This document shows, piece by piece, positions 12,171 to 24,835 of a stretch of 64,000 nt of DNA. The notes under the pieces are model-generated. The model was not told where the DNA came from. It was given only the letters and a program-made list of their open reading frames with translations, and searched no databases. The DNA is from Haberlea rhodopensis (lineage: Eukaryota > Streptophyta > Magnoliopsida > Lamiales > Gesneriaceae). Numbering within the stretch: the stretch's first letter is position 1; each line of letters begins with the position of its first letter. The DNA is taken from the NCBI GenBank assembly GCA_907163345.1, contig CAJQUN010000051.1, positions 1,116,001 to 1,180,000 on the forward strand. Direction: 5' to 3'. A program made the translations under genes and the position numbers.

Positions 12171-15100
12171 AATCTAATATCAGACTGGTACTTAGACAGT
12201 GGGTGTTCTCGTCACATGACTGGAAACGTCGAGCTGCTGTCTGAAGTCACAGAATGTACTGGACCCAAGATCATCTTCGGGGATAACTCAAAGGGTAAGA
12301 CCGTGGGCAAGGGTAAGATTGTCCATGGTAATATTACTATCAATGATGTGCTGTTAGTTGAAAATTTATGCTATAATCTTATCAGTATAAGTCAACTATG
12401 TGATAATGGTTATACTGTAGAATTTCACAAACACACTTGCACTGTTAAATCGTCAGACGGTATGACCATGCTTGTAGGAATTAGAAATGAAAATACATAT
12501 AAGATTAACTAAAATTTGGCTCAACCTGATAATCCTACTTGCTTCATCGCGAATAATGATAATAAACACTGGCTATGGCATAAAAGCTTGAATCATCTCA
12601 ACTTTAAGACTATCTCTAGCCTGTGTAAACATGATTTAGTTGTCGGTCTGCCCAAGATCGATTTTGCTAAGGATAAGATCTGCGAAGCTTGCCAAATGGG
12701 CAAACAGATCAGATCATCCTTCAAAAACAAGAATGCCAAATCCTCCTCACGCTGCTTAGAACTATTACATATGGACTTGTTTGGTCCTATACCAATAACA
12801 AGTTTAGGGGGAATGTGGTATACTCTTGTTGTTATTGATGATTACTCACGTTTTATATGGACTATATTTTTTAGCAGTAAAGATCAGACCGGTCCGAATT
12901 TGATCAAGCTGCTGAAACGCACTCAGAATGAGAAATCATCAAGCATAGACAAGATTCGAAGTGACAAAGGCACTGAATTTTCAAATCAACATCTTGAATC
13001 ATTTCTAGAAGATCAAGGAATTAAGCATGAATTTTCAGCCGCTCGAACTCCTCAACAAAATGGAGTTGCAGAACGAAGGAACAGAACGCTAAAAGAGGCA
13101 GCAAGGACAATGCTTGCTGATTCTGGAATTTCAAAAAAGTTCTGGGCAGAAGCTGTAAATACTGCTTGCTACACTCAAAATCGGTCTATGATTAACAAGA
13201 AGTTGAATCTTACTCCATATGAAGTATGGACTGGTAACAGACCGTCTATCTCTCATCTTCATGTATTTGGCTGCAAATGCTTCGTTCACAATAATGGTAA
13301 GAATCATCTTACAGCATTCGAAGCTAAATCAGATAATGAAATATTCTTAGGATATTCATCCAATAGTAAAGCTTTTCGAGTCTTCAATAATCGCACTTTA
13401 ACTGTAGAAGAAGCAGTTCACGTAGTTTTTTATGAATCTTTATGTATTGAGGGTAACAAGGAATCAATTCAAAATCAGATGGAAAATATCCATCTCGAAG
13501 CTAACAGTGATGATGAGATTGTAGCTAACAGGTCAAGAGACAATCCACCGGAACCAGAAGTACCAGATAGACCGGATCAAGGCAATGAAGCTCCTTCAGA
13601 TCAAGCCGATCCGGAAGTCCTAAACTCTAATGTCAAAGCAGATGCTGATAATGCTGCTGCTACTCATCCTTCTGGACCAGATAATCCAGAATCAAGCTAT
13701 CGATGGACAAAGAGGCATCCACCCGATCTAGTAATTGGAAGTCCTTCTGCACCTATAAGAACCAGAGGACAGATGATGGATGAATTCACTCATGCAGCTT
13801 TCATATCTAATTTGGAACCTAAAAAGATTGATGAAGCTTTGACTGATTACAACTGGATTAAAGCCATGCAAGAAGAGCATAATCAATTTGAACAAAATCA
13901 AGTCTGGAGTCTAACCCCCAGGCCTAGTGATCTGCCTGTTATTGGAACCAGATGGGTTTTCAGAAACAAGCTAGACGCAGATGAAGTTGTGGTTAGAAAC
14001 AAGGCCAGATTGGTGGCACAAGGATTCCAACAAGAAGAAGGAATTGACTTCGATGAATCTTTTGCACCAGTCGCCAGACTTGAAGCAATCCGAATATTTC
14101 TTGCTTATGCTGCTTTTAAAGACTTCAAGGTATATCAAATGGACGTTAAGAGTGTCTTTCTTAATGGTAAGCTTCAGGAGGAAGTCTACATTGAGCAACC
14201 TCCTAGATTTCAGAACCACTCTTTTCCATATCATGTATATCTACTGAATAAAGCAGTATATGGACTGAAACAAGCTCCAAGAGCCTGGTATGACACTCTG
14301 TCTCAATTTCTGCTGAACCATGATTTTCAAATCGGCTCAGTGGATAAAACTCTATTTAAATTTATTAAGGTGGAACATACTTTGTTAGTTCAAATTTATG
14401 TTGACGATATCATTTTTGGGTCAACTAACCCCAAATTATGCGAGAAATTCTCTAAGTTAATGCAGGGACAGTTTGAGATGAGTATGATGGGAGAACTTTC
14501 ATTCTTTCTGGGTCTCCAAGTCAAACAGCTCAGCAATGGCATTTTAATAAATCAAACCAAATATACCAAAGAGCTTCTCAAGAGATTCGGAATGGAAACT
14601 TGTTCAACTGCATCAACTCCAATGAGTCCTTCAATCAAGCTAGATAAAGACGAAGGTGGAACAGCAGTTGAAGTAACAATGTATCGAGGACTGATCGGAT
14701 CGCTCTTGTATCTTACAGCGAGCCGGCCTGATATTATGTTCTCAGTCTGCATGTGCGCTAGATTTCAATCTGATCCGAAGCAATCTCACTTTATTGCTGC
14801 TAAGCGCATTCTTAAATATCTCAAAGGATCTCAGAACGTTGGTCTTTGGTATTCCAAAGATTAAAATTTCAGCTTAATCAGATATTCAGACGCTGACTAT
14901 GCTGGCTGTAAGATTGATCGCAAAAGCACCAGTGGAACATGTCAATTCTTAGGTGAAAGATTGATCTCATGGTTTGGCAAGAAGCAAACATCTATTGCCA
15001 CATCTACAGCTGAAGCAGAATATCTTGCCGCTGGAAGCTGTTGCGTTCAAATGCTCTGGATTCAACACCAACTCAAAGACTATGGCATTCAAGCTGTTGA

Positions 15101-15341
15101 ATCTCTGATATTTTGTGACAACACCAGTGCAATTGCTATAACGTATAATCCAGTTTTGCACTCTCGAACAAAGCATATTGATATAAGACATCATTTTATT
15201 CGAGATCATGTTGGCAAAAAGGAAATTCGGATCGAGCATATTTCAACAGACCAGCAAGCAGCAAATATCTTCACCAAACCACTTCATGAGGCTAAGTTTA
15301 ATTATTTTCGTCAAATTCTTGGTTTAATAGACTTATCCTGA
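12171..15341 (+). pseudogene. E2 copia pol: protease, integrase, RT, RNase H (two stops)
   Basis: Protease is marked by DWYLDSGCSRHMTGN (active-site DSG) at about 12180-12225. TAA at 12510-12512 is followed by the GAG-pre-integrase motif WLWHKSLNHLN. The integrase core has HMDLFGP, SDKGTEF and NGVAERRNRT. RT starts near WVFRNKLDADEVV and has YVDDIIFGS at 14397 onward, with FFLGLQVKQ as in Sireviruses. TAA at 14862-14864 cuts the frame before RNase H (SDADYAGC, ATSTAEAEYLAA, DIRHHFIRDH), which ends at 15341. Apart from the two stops this is the best preserved pol in the window. About 400 bp of non-coding DNA follow before the third ORF. Confidence 0.93.
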
Positions 15342-15743
15342 TGTTTTGGAGGTATCTTTTTTTTTCGTTTTTTTTAAGGATTATATGCTGGCACAGATCG
15401 ATAATACAATGTTCAGAAAGACACAGACCGGTTCGAACTTTCATAACGATCTATGTCAAATCTGATGTTATCTCATGATCTGTCTGGTCAACAAATCTTT
15501 AAATAAAGTAATTATTTAAATCAGCCCGGACTGATTGCAATTTTAACCGCCTTATCTCTCTATCATCCTGTCCGTTTATTTTGAATTATTTAAATATCAT
15601 TCATCGAGATAAAGACACGTGTCACCTCTCTCCTATTTAGCGGGCTGAACATTTCACTTTCATTCACTTTTTTACGAATTACTGCTGTCTGCTCTCTAAC
15701 TCTCAAATATTTTCAAACTCTCTGTATTCTTCATCACACTCAA

Positions 15744-17850
15744 ATGGCTACTGTCACTCACAATTCTATATCTGTTGAGTTCAATGAAATCTACAGGGCT
15801 GAAGATCCTGAAATGGTCTCCATGTTCAAATCTTTGGAGTCTTCTGGATTAAGAAATTTTCTGGAATGCGGAACGGTGATCTACGAGTCGGAGATTCCAA
15901 CTCTGTGTCTCAAAAGACGTTCATCTCCACAACCGTCAAGGGCAAATCATTTGACATCTCTCAGTCGACGCTGTCAAAGACCTTTGGTCTTCCCAACACC
16001 GGACTGACTGAGTTTGGCCATATTCCTCAGGCCTGTATCACCGATCTTCAGGGGAAGGTATCCATTTTCGGCCACCATCTGCAGCCATCATTCAAGAAGA
16101 AGGAAATGTTCTTTCATTTCCAAGGTTTATGCGAGATTGTTGGCAAGCCAATTTTGGGAAAAGCCGAAAGCTATGACGTTGTTACTGCCGAGAAATTCCG
16201 GGCCATGGCTGCTATTCACTCGGGACAGAAGATGAATTGGTCTGCAATCTTGTTTGGAGTCTTGCTTGAAACGGTTATCGTCTCCAAACAGGCTGTGTGC
16301 TTTGCAGTTCCCCTCAGCAAGCTTTTGGAGACTTTAAACATCGAGCTGGGGAAGCCATCTGCTTTGAGTCCCTTCAAAATTCTCAACCCCAAGGGATTGG
16401 CACTACTGAAGTCTAAAGGTGCTCCACCCACTTCTTCCGATCTGGTGGCTGTCTAGATCGAGCAACGAGAAGAACAGGCTACTGCTCGAAAGACTCAAGT
16501 CAAGCATAAATTGACTATTCAGACTGACTCCGAGGAAACTCAGTTTGCTCCTTCATCTCCAGCCAAGCCCCCTCCTAAGAAGCCAAGAACCCAGATCACC
16601 AAGCCACTCAAAACCTTACCCCTTAAAACCTTACCTATATTTCCTCCCACCAAAACCACCCCTGCACTCCAAACTACAACCCAACCTTCAACAGCTCCAA
16701 CCACTGTACCCAAAGTAACCATCAGAGTCCCTTCTGCCATTTCTGTGGTCAAAGGCATTGTTATCACTGAATTGGGAGACTACACCCAATCGGGGATCAA
16801 GACCTCATCTCCCACCGAAAAAGGCAAGGCAATCCTCGCTGAACCCCTCTTTTCTAAACCCAAGTCAGCCTCTCAAACAGCCATCGACATCGCCATGGAA
16901 GATGTTGAAGAAAAGGTGAAGGAGCTCACGGTGGTATTTGATGAATATGTTGAGTACAGAACGATCAACCACATTGATATGTTCTTCGGAAAGCTGAGAA
17001 GACTACAAAAGATGGAACAAGAAGTCCTTAAGGGGACAGAGACTGATGAAGTTAGAATTGCTGTGCATCACAAAGATCTGTTCAAGGCCAACCAAAGATT
17101 TAAACTGGCAAATCTGCTCATTGCAGTTAAGAAGGCGAATTTTGATCCGAGCAATCCGACTGCCAAAGATGATGGTGCCGTCATTGCTCAGCTGGAAATG
17201 GATGTTCATGCTCTTCATTTGGCTGTTCATTTTCAACGATAGAAGCTTAACATATCCACTACAGTTCCCAGCCCGTATCACCCATCTGCGAGCAAGAATT
17301 TGGCTGAACCATTCATTGAGCAAATTCCTTATGAGACAGTGGAGCAGACAGTGATGCAGACAGCGGAGCAACCATTGACTAATGCTCCGTCTGCAGCTGA
17401 AACTGAAGCAATGGACGTATTGTTGGACTCTCCAACAACCTCTATCCCCATTGCACCCTCAGTCTCCCAAATTCATCACAGTCCAACCGCCGCACATACA
17501 ACAGTCATCTCCCCAGACTTCGTTGATCCGGATCTGGTGGTGTCCACTGTTGTTGCTGCATTACAGGTTGAGGAGCCTACCAGACCTATCACTCCTCCGG
17601 ATCAGTCTGCTGAAGATATGGCATTTTTAGAAGAATTCTCTTCAGACTTGGTTACCTTGATCCGATCTGAAATCAGCCAATCTGCCGTTTTCACAATCGT
17701 ACCAGTTGAAGCAGCAGTTGATCCACCTGAGTCATCTTCTGATCACTCTTCAGACCACTTATCTGTCGACGCCCCATCTCTAGCCAAGTCCCTTCAACAC
17801 CTTTCTGGTAACTGTCTATCTCTCCCCCAACGAGTTATAGAAGTTCATCA
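15744..17850 (+). pseudogene. E2 third ORF, envelope-like position, N-terminal and central part
   Basis: Starts MATVTHNSISVEFNEIYRAE. After about 45 residues one frameshift (near 15880) moves it to a second frame, which stays readable to 17850 except for two amber codons (TAG 16454-16456 and 17240-17242). The first domain (to ~16430) has conserved-looking blocks such as LSKTFGLPNTGLTEF and FRAMAAIHSGQKMNW. It resembles a family commonly annotated in Lamiales genomes under misleading animal-like names. A Pro/Thr-rich linker (16550-16760) and an acidic Ser-rich tail follow. I see no signal peptide and no clear transmembrane helix, so envelope here describes position only. E3 interrupts it at 17850; it ends at 32692. 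Confidence 0.75.
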
Positions 17851-19351
17851 TGTTGGGATATGCCCTAAGACATGTCATTGGATGATTGTTTTGACATACA
17901 ATGTTTATGATTTTATGAATGGCAATTCATTATTATATATTATTCGTTTAACTGTGCAATGTGAATTAATATATATGTTAATGTCCTTAGAATAATATTG
18001 TATTATTCTTAAACATTGTCCCTAGTCAAATATTATCATGAATCGGGATAATGATAATACATAGAGACTAGTATGTGTTGATTGATGAATTGTTCATTGA
18101 TATGAGATATCAAATCAACACATGGGTACATGTTAGAGAACGATGTACTGGACAGACCCACCATCAGAATGCTACATGGATAGTTATATGAGTGTCATAA
18201 GCAATTCTCATAGTGATAATAATGTATGTAATCCTTACGACTTGTGATCATCAGAGATCCCAACATAAGGAGTTATGTATCTTGATATTGTCAAACGTTA
18301 CCCGTAACAGGGTAAACTATAAAGGCGACTATTGGATACACTACGAATTATGTAGAGGGATGTTGACTGATCGAGATAGGATTTGTCCCTCCTATATAAC
18401 AGGAGAAGTGTTTGGCCCTTGATCAAGTGAGAACTAAAATGCATGGCCATGCTCGAATGAGTCGATATGTGATATCGAGCTTATTCGTTTATTCTAGTTC
18501 TACTTGGGGATCAAGAAATAGAGATTGAATATACGAGTATGACTATTCCATGACTCGTGTTCAATCTAAACACAAAGGACAAAGGGATTAAGTTACATGG
18601 TTAATATTATCACAAGTTCTTAGGTTATGTCGAGTCATTGACATTCTTGTAATTTGGGTAGCCTTGATGTGTTGCTAGACACCGCTCATTGCTTGTGACG
18701 TAAAATGAGATTTTATGTCACTGCCAACATTACAAGATCCTATCGGGTCGCACAAAAGATTAAATCGATAAGGAAAATTAAATCATGGGATGAATTAAAT
18801 AATTAAGAGGAGTCTTAATTAAATGATTATAAGGATTTAATTAAATCATGGGTTTGGGCCCATGAGACTTTAAGAAATTCTTGAACCTTAATTAAAGTCT
18901 TACAATATAAATATAAGGTTATTGATTAATTGTTAATCATACTTTCATATCATAACCTAGCCAACCAAGAAGCAAGTCTCGGCCGCCTCTCACATAAGCA
19001 ATCGGCTTCTTCATAGTCGAGTTGTTTCTTGTGATTTCGGGCCATCTTCCTCGATTGTGAATCGAGTGTGCTTCTTGTTTCGGTTTAAGAACAAATCTAG
19101 CATTTTGTTCTTAAACTATCCCTTCCTGATTTGATCGTGTGGATACCGTTGAGGCAAAACTTGATAAGTTTTGCTAGTGACTCGAAGGAGGCGTTGGACG
19201 TGGTGCTGCTTCGTGGAATCTGCTCAAACACGCTACAAGGGTGAGACTTTTGTAAATCATTTATCCGATATGATAACCTATGTATAGATCCGGTGTCTAG
19301 TAATCCAAATTTTAAATTCCGCTGCGTACCATGCTTGTTGGATTACTTACA
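17851..19351 (+). repeat. E3 5' LTR
   Basis: 1501 bp, TG...CA, followed by the PBS. TATA-like CTATATAA near 18392-18399. Related to the E1 LTR along its length but clearly diverged in U5. Confidence 0.95.
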
Positions 19352-19352
19352 G

Positions 19353-19366
19353 TGGTATCAGAGCCG
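19353..19366 (+). other. E3 primer binding site
   Basis: TGGTATCAGAGCCG one base after the LTR, tRNA-Met type, identical to E1. Confidence 0.9.
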
Positions 19367-21137
19367 TGTACAAGGCTCATATCGGATTTATGTGGTTAAA
19401 TTGTTTTAATCATATTAGGATTATATTGCATGCTATAAAAACTGTATATAATCATATATGATATGATTAAATTGAATTTGTGAAATTATCATAAAATTGT
19501 ATTTGATATAATTGAGGTTTATTGTATATGATACAAGGAGGCAAGATGTCGAGGCGTTGGATCAAGGTGGTTCGACCACTTCACATCATAACTCTCGGCC
19601 GCCGCTCAAGAGCTAGGTTCGGACCCTTGGCTCGAGCATGGGCCAAGCCGTCGCACTATCTAGGGTTTTGAACTCTATTGGCTCGATAAAGTATTGAGGC
19701 GATGCAAGATGGTTTGATCATGGTTCACGGAATTATGAGGGTCGACGGCTACACCACATGAGGGCTAGGGTTTTCGAACCCTTGGCTCGAGATGGTTGAG
19801 CCACCATCGTCATGAACCGTGCATGGTTGGACCGTGGCTCGTGGCTAAGAACTTCGAACATGTGGCTCGAAGAACATGAAAAACCACACGGCGGCGGCTA
19901 GGGTTTGGAACCCTAGCGGCGCCGCACGTGCTCGAACCATGGCTTGGGCTAGGGTTTCGAACCCTAGGCCCATGCATGGTCCAGCCGTGTGGTTAGATGG
20001 GTCGGACCCATTTGGTTCATGGTTTGAGTCGCATTAAGTTCGTGGCATGTGATGTCCCGAGCGTACGATAATTTTCAAAATTTTATTTTACAGTTTTAAT
20101 TAGAATTAAATTTTAAAATATTTAGAATTTAATTAATTAAATGTTGTAGCATGTTTTATGTGTTGTTTGAGCATGGTGCATGGTTATAGCCCTTTTGACC
20201 TATTAGATAGGATTTGTGAATGTTTGTAATTTATAGTACGACCTGCGAGTCGTGCCTTCTCTATTTTATTCTAAATGTTATCCCTCCCCTATGTTCCCCC
20301 TAGAATGTGAATCGAGAAATTCTCTATATTTGTAAATGTTATATAGTATAGTTTATTTATTGATGGTGATCAATGAAGATGGAGCATGGTGCCGGGATGA
20401 GGAGGCCATTCACAAATTGGAGCCAAAGGAAGGTGCTTGTGAAGTTACCTTAGGTTGACTCTTAGGATTTCTTCATTGGCTTGAGAAAATCGCTAGTAGG
20501 GGCTATAACCATGTCACGTTTAATTATGTATGTTGATGCATGATTTATCTTATGTTTTAGATTGATAATTGTATTACACATATATGTAGATATGTATACA
20601 CCTATATGTAGTGGACATATTTTAAATTATCAAACTAATCATGAGATCAATAAACTCTAAAATATTAAGTTTTAGATGCCTTCCAAAATTAAAAGTACTC
20701 GTCAAAACTTCGATTGTACATGTGTGGCTTTGCCAAAGCAAAGCACCGTGGCAATCTTAGTAAGGCGCGGAAGGATAAAAGTGATATCCATTATACTTTA
20801 AATTGGGTACGACTTAACTAGGTTATCTCAATAGGATTGGAAACCTAGAGGCATGGGTTGGATAATAATTCATTTGATGAATTGAACAAAGCGTTGTTCA
20901 TCCAACTATCCAAGAATTACATGTGATGTAATTGACAAAATGTTGTCTACCTAAATAACCGAGTCTTGGGCGATTAGCCAAAGCTAACTCAAGATTAGGG
21001 GAAATATGGATCTTGGCCCACTAAAGGTTTCGAGGGTTGATAATTTTAAACAAAATAGTGGGAGTATCATTTAATATAAGACCATGTTAAATGATTAAAT
21101 CATAAACTTATTTTGCATATTTATATTGTAGATATCC
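19367..21137 (+). other. E3 untranslated leader with GGGTTTCGAACCC repeats
   Basis: No credible ORF. Between about 19600 and 20020 the TAGGGTTTTCGAACCC / GGCTCGA unit recurs some seven times, as in E1. Retention of the array in two diverged copies argues it belongs to the family. The remainder matches the E1 leader. Confidence 0.7.
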
Positions 21138-21960
21138 ATGGCAACTAACAATACAACAAGCACATTATCACTGCGGTCGGTCCTTGAGAAGGACAAATTA
21201 AATGGGACAAACTTCCTAGACTGGTATAGGAATCTGAGGATAGTCCTCAAACAAGAAAAGAAGCAATATGTCCTAGAGGAACCCTTACCTGTTGAGGAAC
21301 CTCCCCTGACGGCTACTAGAGCCGATAAAGATGTTTACAAGAAGCATCAGAATGACGCACTTGATGTTGGCTGCCTTATGCTTGCCACCATGAACTCTGA
21401 GCTTCAGAAGCAACATGAGGAAATGGAGGCGTTCGATCGAACATTTAAAGCAATTGTACCAACAACAAGCTAGACAAGAGAGGTATGACGGCTCTAAAGC
21501 TTTGTTCCAGTGCAGGATGGTAGAGGGAAGCCTAGTTGGAACTCATGTACTCAAGATGATTGGGTACATTAAGAATTTGGAGAAGCTGAGTTTTCCATTG
21601 GACCAAGAGTTGGTCACCGATGTGATCTTGCAATCGTTGCCTGAGAGCTTCAGTCAATTTGTAATAAATTACAATATGACTGACATGGAAAAGACTACCA
21701 CAATTGCTTGGTATGTTGAGAACATATGAAGCAAATACAAAGAAGACTAAGGCCACTAATGTTCTTATTGTGAATAAGAGCAAAGGAAAGGCCAAAGCTA
21801 AGGGCAATAAGAAAGAAAAGAAGGTCTTTGTTAAATCTAAGCCAAAGTCTTCTGCACTGAAGCCAAAGGGAGGGATAGCAAAGGAAGGGAACTGTTTCCA
21901 TTGCGGTGAGACCGGTCATTGGAAAAGGAACTGCAAAGTATATCTGTAGGATCTCAAGAA
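21138..21960 (+). pseudogene. E3 copia gag (broken)
   Basis: ATG 21138 (MATNNTTSTLSLRSVLEKDK). A small indel near 21437 shifts the frame, and another near 21705 shifts it again. The Lys-rich linker and the zinc knuckle CFHCGETGHWKRNC (about 21895-21936) are intact. A TAG at 21947-21949 follows, where E1 has a sense codon. E1 and E3 carry different lesions, so they decayed independently. Confidence 0.9.
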
Positions 21961-21961
21961 A

Positions 21962-23272
21962 GGATGTGTGACTTCCACTTCAGGTATTTTTGTTATAGAA
22001 GTCAATTTATCTACTTCTTCATCATGGGTATTAGATACTGGATGTGGATCTCACATTTGTGTAAATGTGCAGGACCTCCAAAAAAGTAGATTGTTGGCGA
22101 AAGGCGAAGTTGATCTCCGAGTTGGAAATGGAGCAAGAGTTGCTGCATTAGCTGTAGGGGATTATCATTTATCTTTGCCTTCTGGTTTATCGTTGATTTT
22201 AAAAGACTGTTATTTTGTGCCTTCTATTACGAAAAACATTATTTCTATTTCTTGTTTGGACAAATATGGATTTTCATTTATGATAAAGGACAACTGTTGT
22301 TCTATTATTTAAATGATATGTTTTATGCTAGTGCACAAATGGTGAATGGTCTTTATTTATTAAATCTTGATATGCCTGTCTATAACATAAATACTAAAAG
22401 GATTAAAAATAATGATTGTAATCCGACTTATCTCTGGCATTGTCGCTTGTGCCACATAAACGAGAACCGCATATCTAAACTTCATAAGGATGGAGTATTA
22501 GATTCATTTGATTTTGAATCATATGAAACATGCGAGTCTTGTTTAATGGGCAAGATGACTAAAGCCCCTTTCAAGGGACATGTTGAAAGGGCAAATGTTT
22601 TATTGGGACTAATACAAAGTGATGTATGTGGGCCAATAAGTACACAAACTAGATGTGGTTTTCAATACTTCGTTACATTTACTGATAACCTCAGTAGATA
22701 TGGGTATGTGTACCTAATGAAGCATAAGCATGAAACCTTTGAAAAGTTCAAAGATTTCAAGAATGAAGTACAAAACCAACTTGGCAAAAGTATCAAAATC
22801 CTTCGATCAGATCGAGGAGGTGAATACTTGCGAATAGTCCCACAACTCACTCCTCCGTATACTCCACAATGGAATGGTGTATCCGAGAGGAGAAATCGAA
22901 CTTTGTTGGACATGGTTCGATCAATGATGAGTCATGCAGATCTTCCGACATCCTTTTGGGGACATGGTTTAGAAACAACGATTTTCATACTGAACCGTGT
23001 TCCATCTAAATCAGTGGCAAAGACACCATATGAGATATGGACTGGGAAGCGTCCTAGTATGTCTTTTATGAAGATTTGGGGTTGTGAGGCTTTCGTGAGA
23101 CGTCACGTCTCTAACAAACTTGGACCCAAATCTGATAAGTGTTTATTTATGGGGTATCCTAAGGAAACTAAAGGATACTATTTCTATTATCCCACCGAGA
23201 ACAAAGTAGTTGTTGCTCGGACTGGTGTCTTTCTTGAAAGAGAATTTAATTCTAGAAAAACCGGTGGGAGAC
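21962..23272 (+). pseudogene. E3 pol, protease and integrase part (left of E4)
   Basis: Protease active site LDTGCGSH is intact near 22032-22055. An indel near 22310 shifts the frame before GAG-pre-integrase (LWHCRLCH, where E1 has the usual LGH). The integrase core has QSDVCGP, SDRGGEY and NGVSERRNRT. About 11 residues between the second D and the catalytic E are deleted in frame relative to E1, near 22829, which should disable the fold. The frame runs straight into E4 at 23273, so the apparent ORF end at 23361 is LTR-encoded. Confidence 0.92.
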
Positions 23273-24835
23273 TGACCGCTTTATTTTTAAACAAAAGATA
23301 TTTCAATGATTGGTTTGAAGCGATTCTACCGCAAGTGCACGGTTGTCAAGTTTTAGTATAGTGAAAATTAAGTACAGGTTGTCGAATCCACAGGAACTAA
23401 CGTATAAGTACCAAATAAGATAAGTAAAATTATATTTAGCCTACGATAAAAGAAGTTTGATTAACTAGATCTAAATTAAAATAAAGAATAAAGATTAAAC
23501 TAGAAATAATGAAAAGAATGGTTCCGGAAATGCAAAGGTAAGTTACTCGAGAAAATTACCGAGCTCGTCGTTCAATTATGTTATCTCTAATGATTCAATG
23601 GAATTCTCAGTTTATCAACCAATTGATTTTAAAGGTGAAAGGTTTTCACTATTATTCGATACACTCTCTCGAGCTGTAACGAAACTAACAATAAATTAGA
23701 ACAAGTCACTCTCGTGCACCTATTTACTAATTCAAAGTTGCATAAATTATCAAAACCTTATAACTCTAAATCTCTCGATTCCAAGTTCTCACATATGCGA
23801 TATCATCTCTCGATCTCAATCGTGACATACATCATAAATTAATGGAGCGTGTTACAACGTTATCTCTCGATCTCGGCTGTAACCCTCAAATTCAATCAAA
23901 GCTAGCTAGACTTTGATCTACACATGCAATTAATTTATGAACAATAACAATCAATGCACTCAAATACCAATGAATCAATAATCAAACACAACGAAATTAA
24001 AACTCAATAATATAAACTAAATTTAATTCAAATCAAATACATAAGAGTTTTATTGTCTCTCGACCTCTAAAACATCAAATGAAATTGAAAAACAAATAAA
24101 TTAAAGTTCAGAAATACGATAAACGATGGATGAATCCGTGCGTTGCACCGTGATTTCTTCTCTTGTTCCTTCCTTGCACTCCGGAATAGATTGGCTCGAC
24201 CTTGGACGAAGAACGGAGATTGGATCTCCTGTTCCGGCGTTGGGCGGCGGCTTGGGCGGCTCTCCTTGACCTAAAAGTCGTCTGAAAAAATGGTCTGATG
24301 TGGTCTCTCTTGGTATGAATCAAGCTTCCCGCTTAAAAGCCCTCCAAAATCACGATAAGAAAGGAAAATAAAATCTTCAGGATTTTGCGTCTCGATCGAT
24401 CGGAAGGTTTTCTCGATCGGCGCACTGTTCATGCCAGCTTTTGAATCTCACTGCCTCGCTCGATCGATCGAGATTTTCCACCGATCGATCGAGAATTTGA
24501 AAAAATCAGCTCCGAAGTTACTGCCTCGCTCGATCGATCGAGATTTCCACCGATCGATCGAGACTTGAAAATCTTTGTTGCTCAACTCTCTGCCTGGCTC
24601 GATCGATCGAGAGTAAATCTCGATCGATCGAGATTCCGAAAATTTCATTTCCTCAATTTTTGTTCTTTCACGCCTCGATTTCGCCCGTTATCTTCATATA
24701 AGCTCATTTCTTCCACTTACGATCCATTTTCCTGAAACAAACGAATAAACACCAAAAAGCATAATATCATCCAGGAAAAAGAACGGAAAGTAGGAAGAAT
24801 TTACTGTTAAAAACACTCAAAATCTAAGCCTATCA
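23273..24835 (-). repeat. E4 3' LTR (left in the window)
   Basis: 1563 bp. On the minus strand it starts TGATAGGCTT and ends GCGGTCA. CGATCGATCG palindromes cluster at about 24395-24640. It lacks four bases (one GATC) of the cluster that the other LTR has near 28690. Confidence 0.95.

Noticed and set aside
22252..23361. 369-residue integrase ORF with a novel C-terminus
   Set aside because: The last ~30 residues are encoded by the E4 LTR that interrupts the gene at 23273.
24448..24648. 66-residue ORFs rich in SIDR/RSIE (24448-24648, 28727-28927) and similar ones at 58313-58507 and 60840-61114
   Set aside because: They are CGATCGATCG palindromes read through; present in both LTRs of one element.
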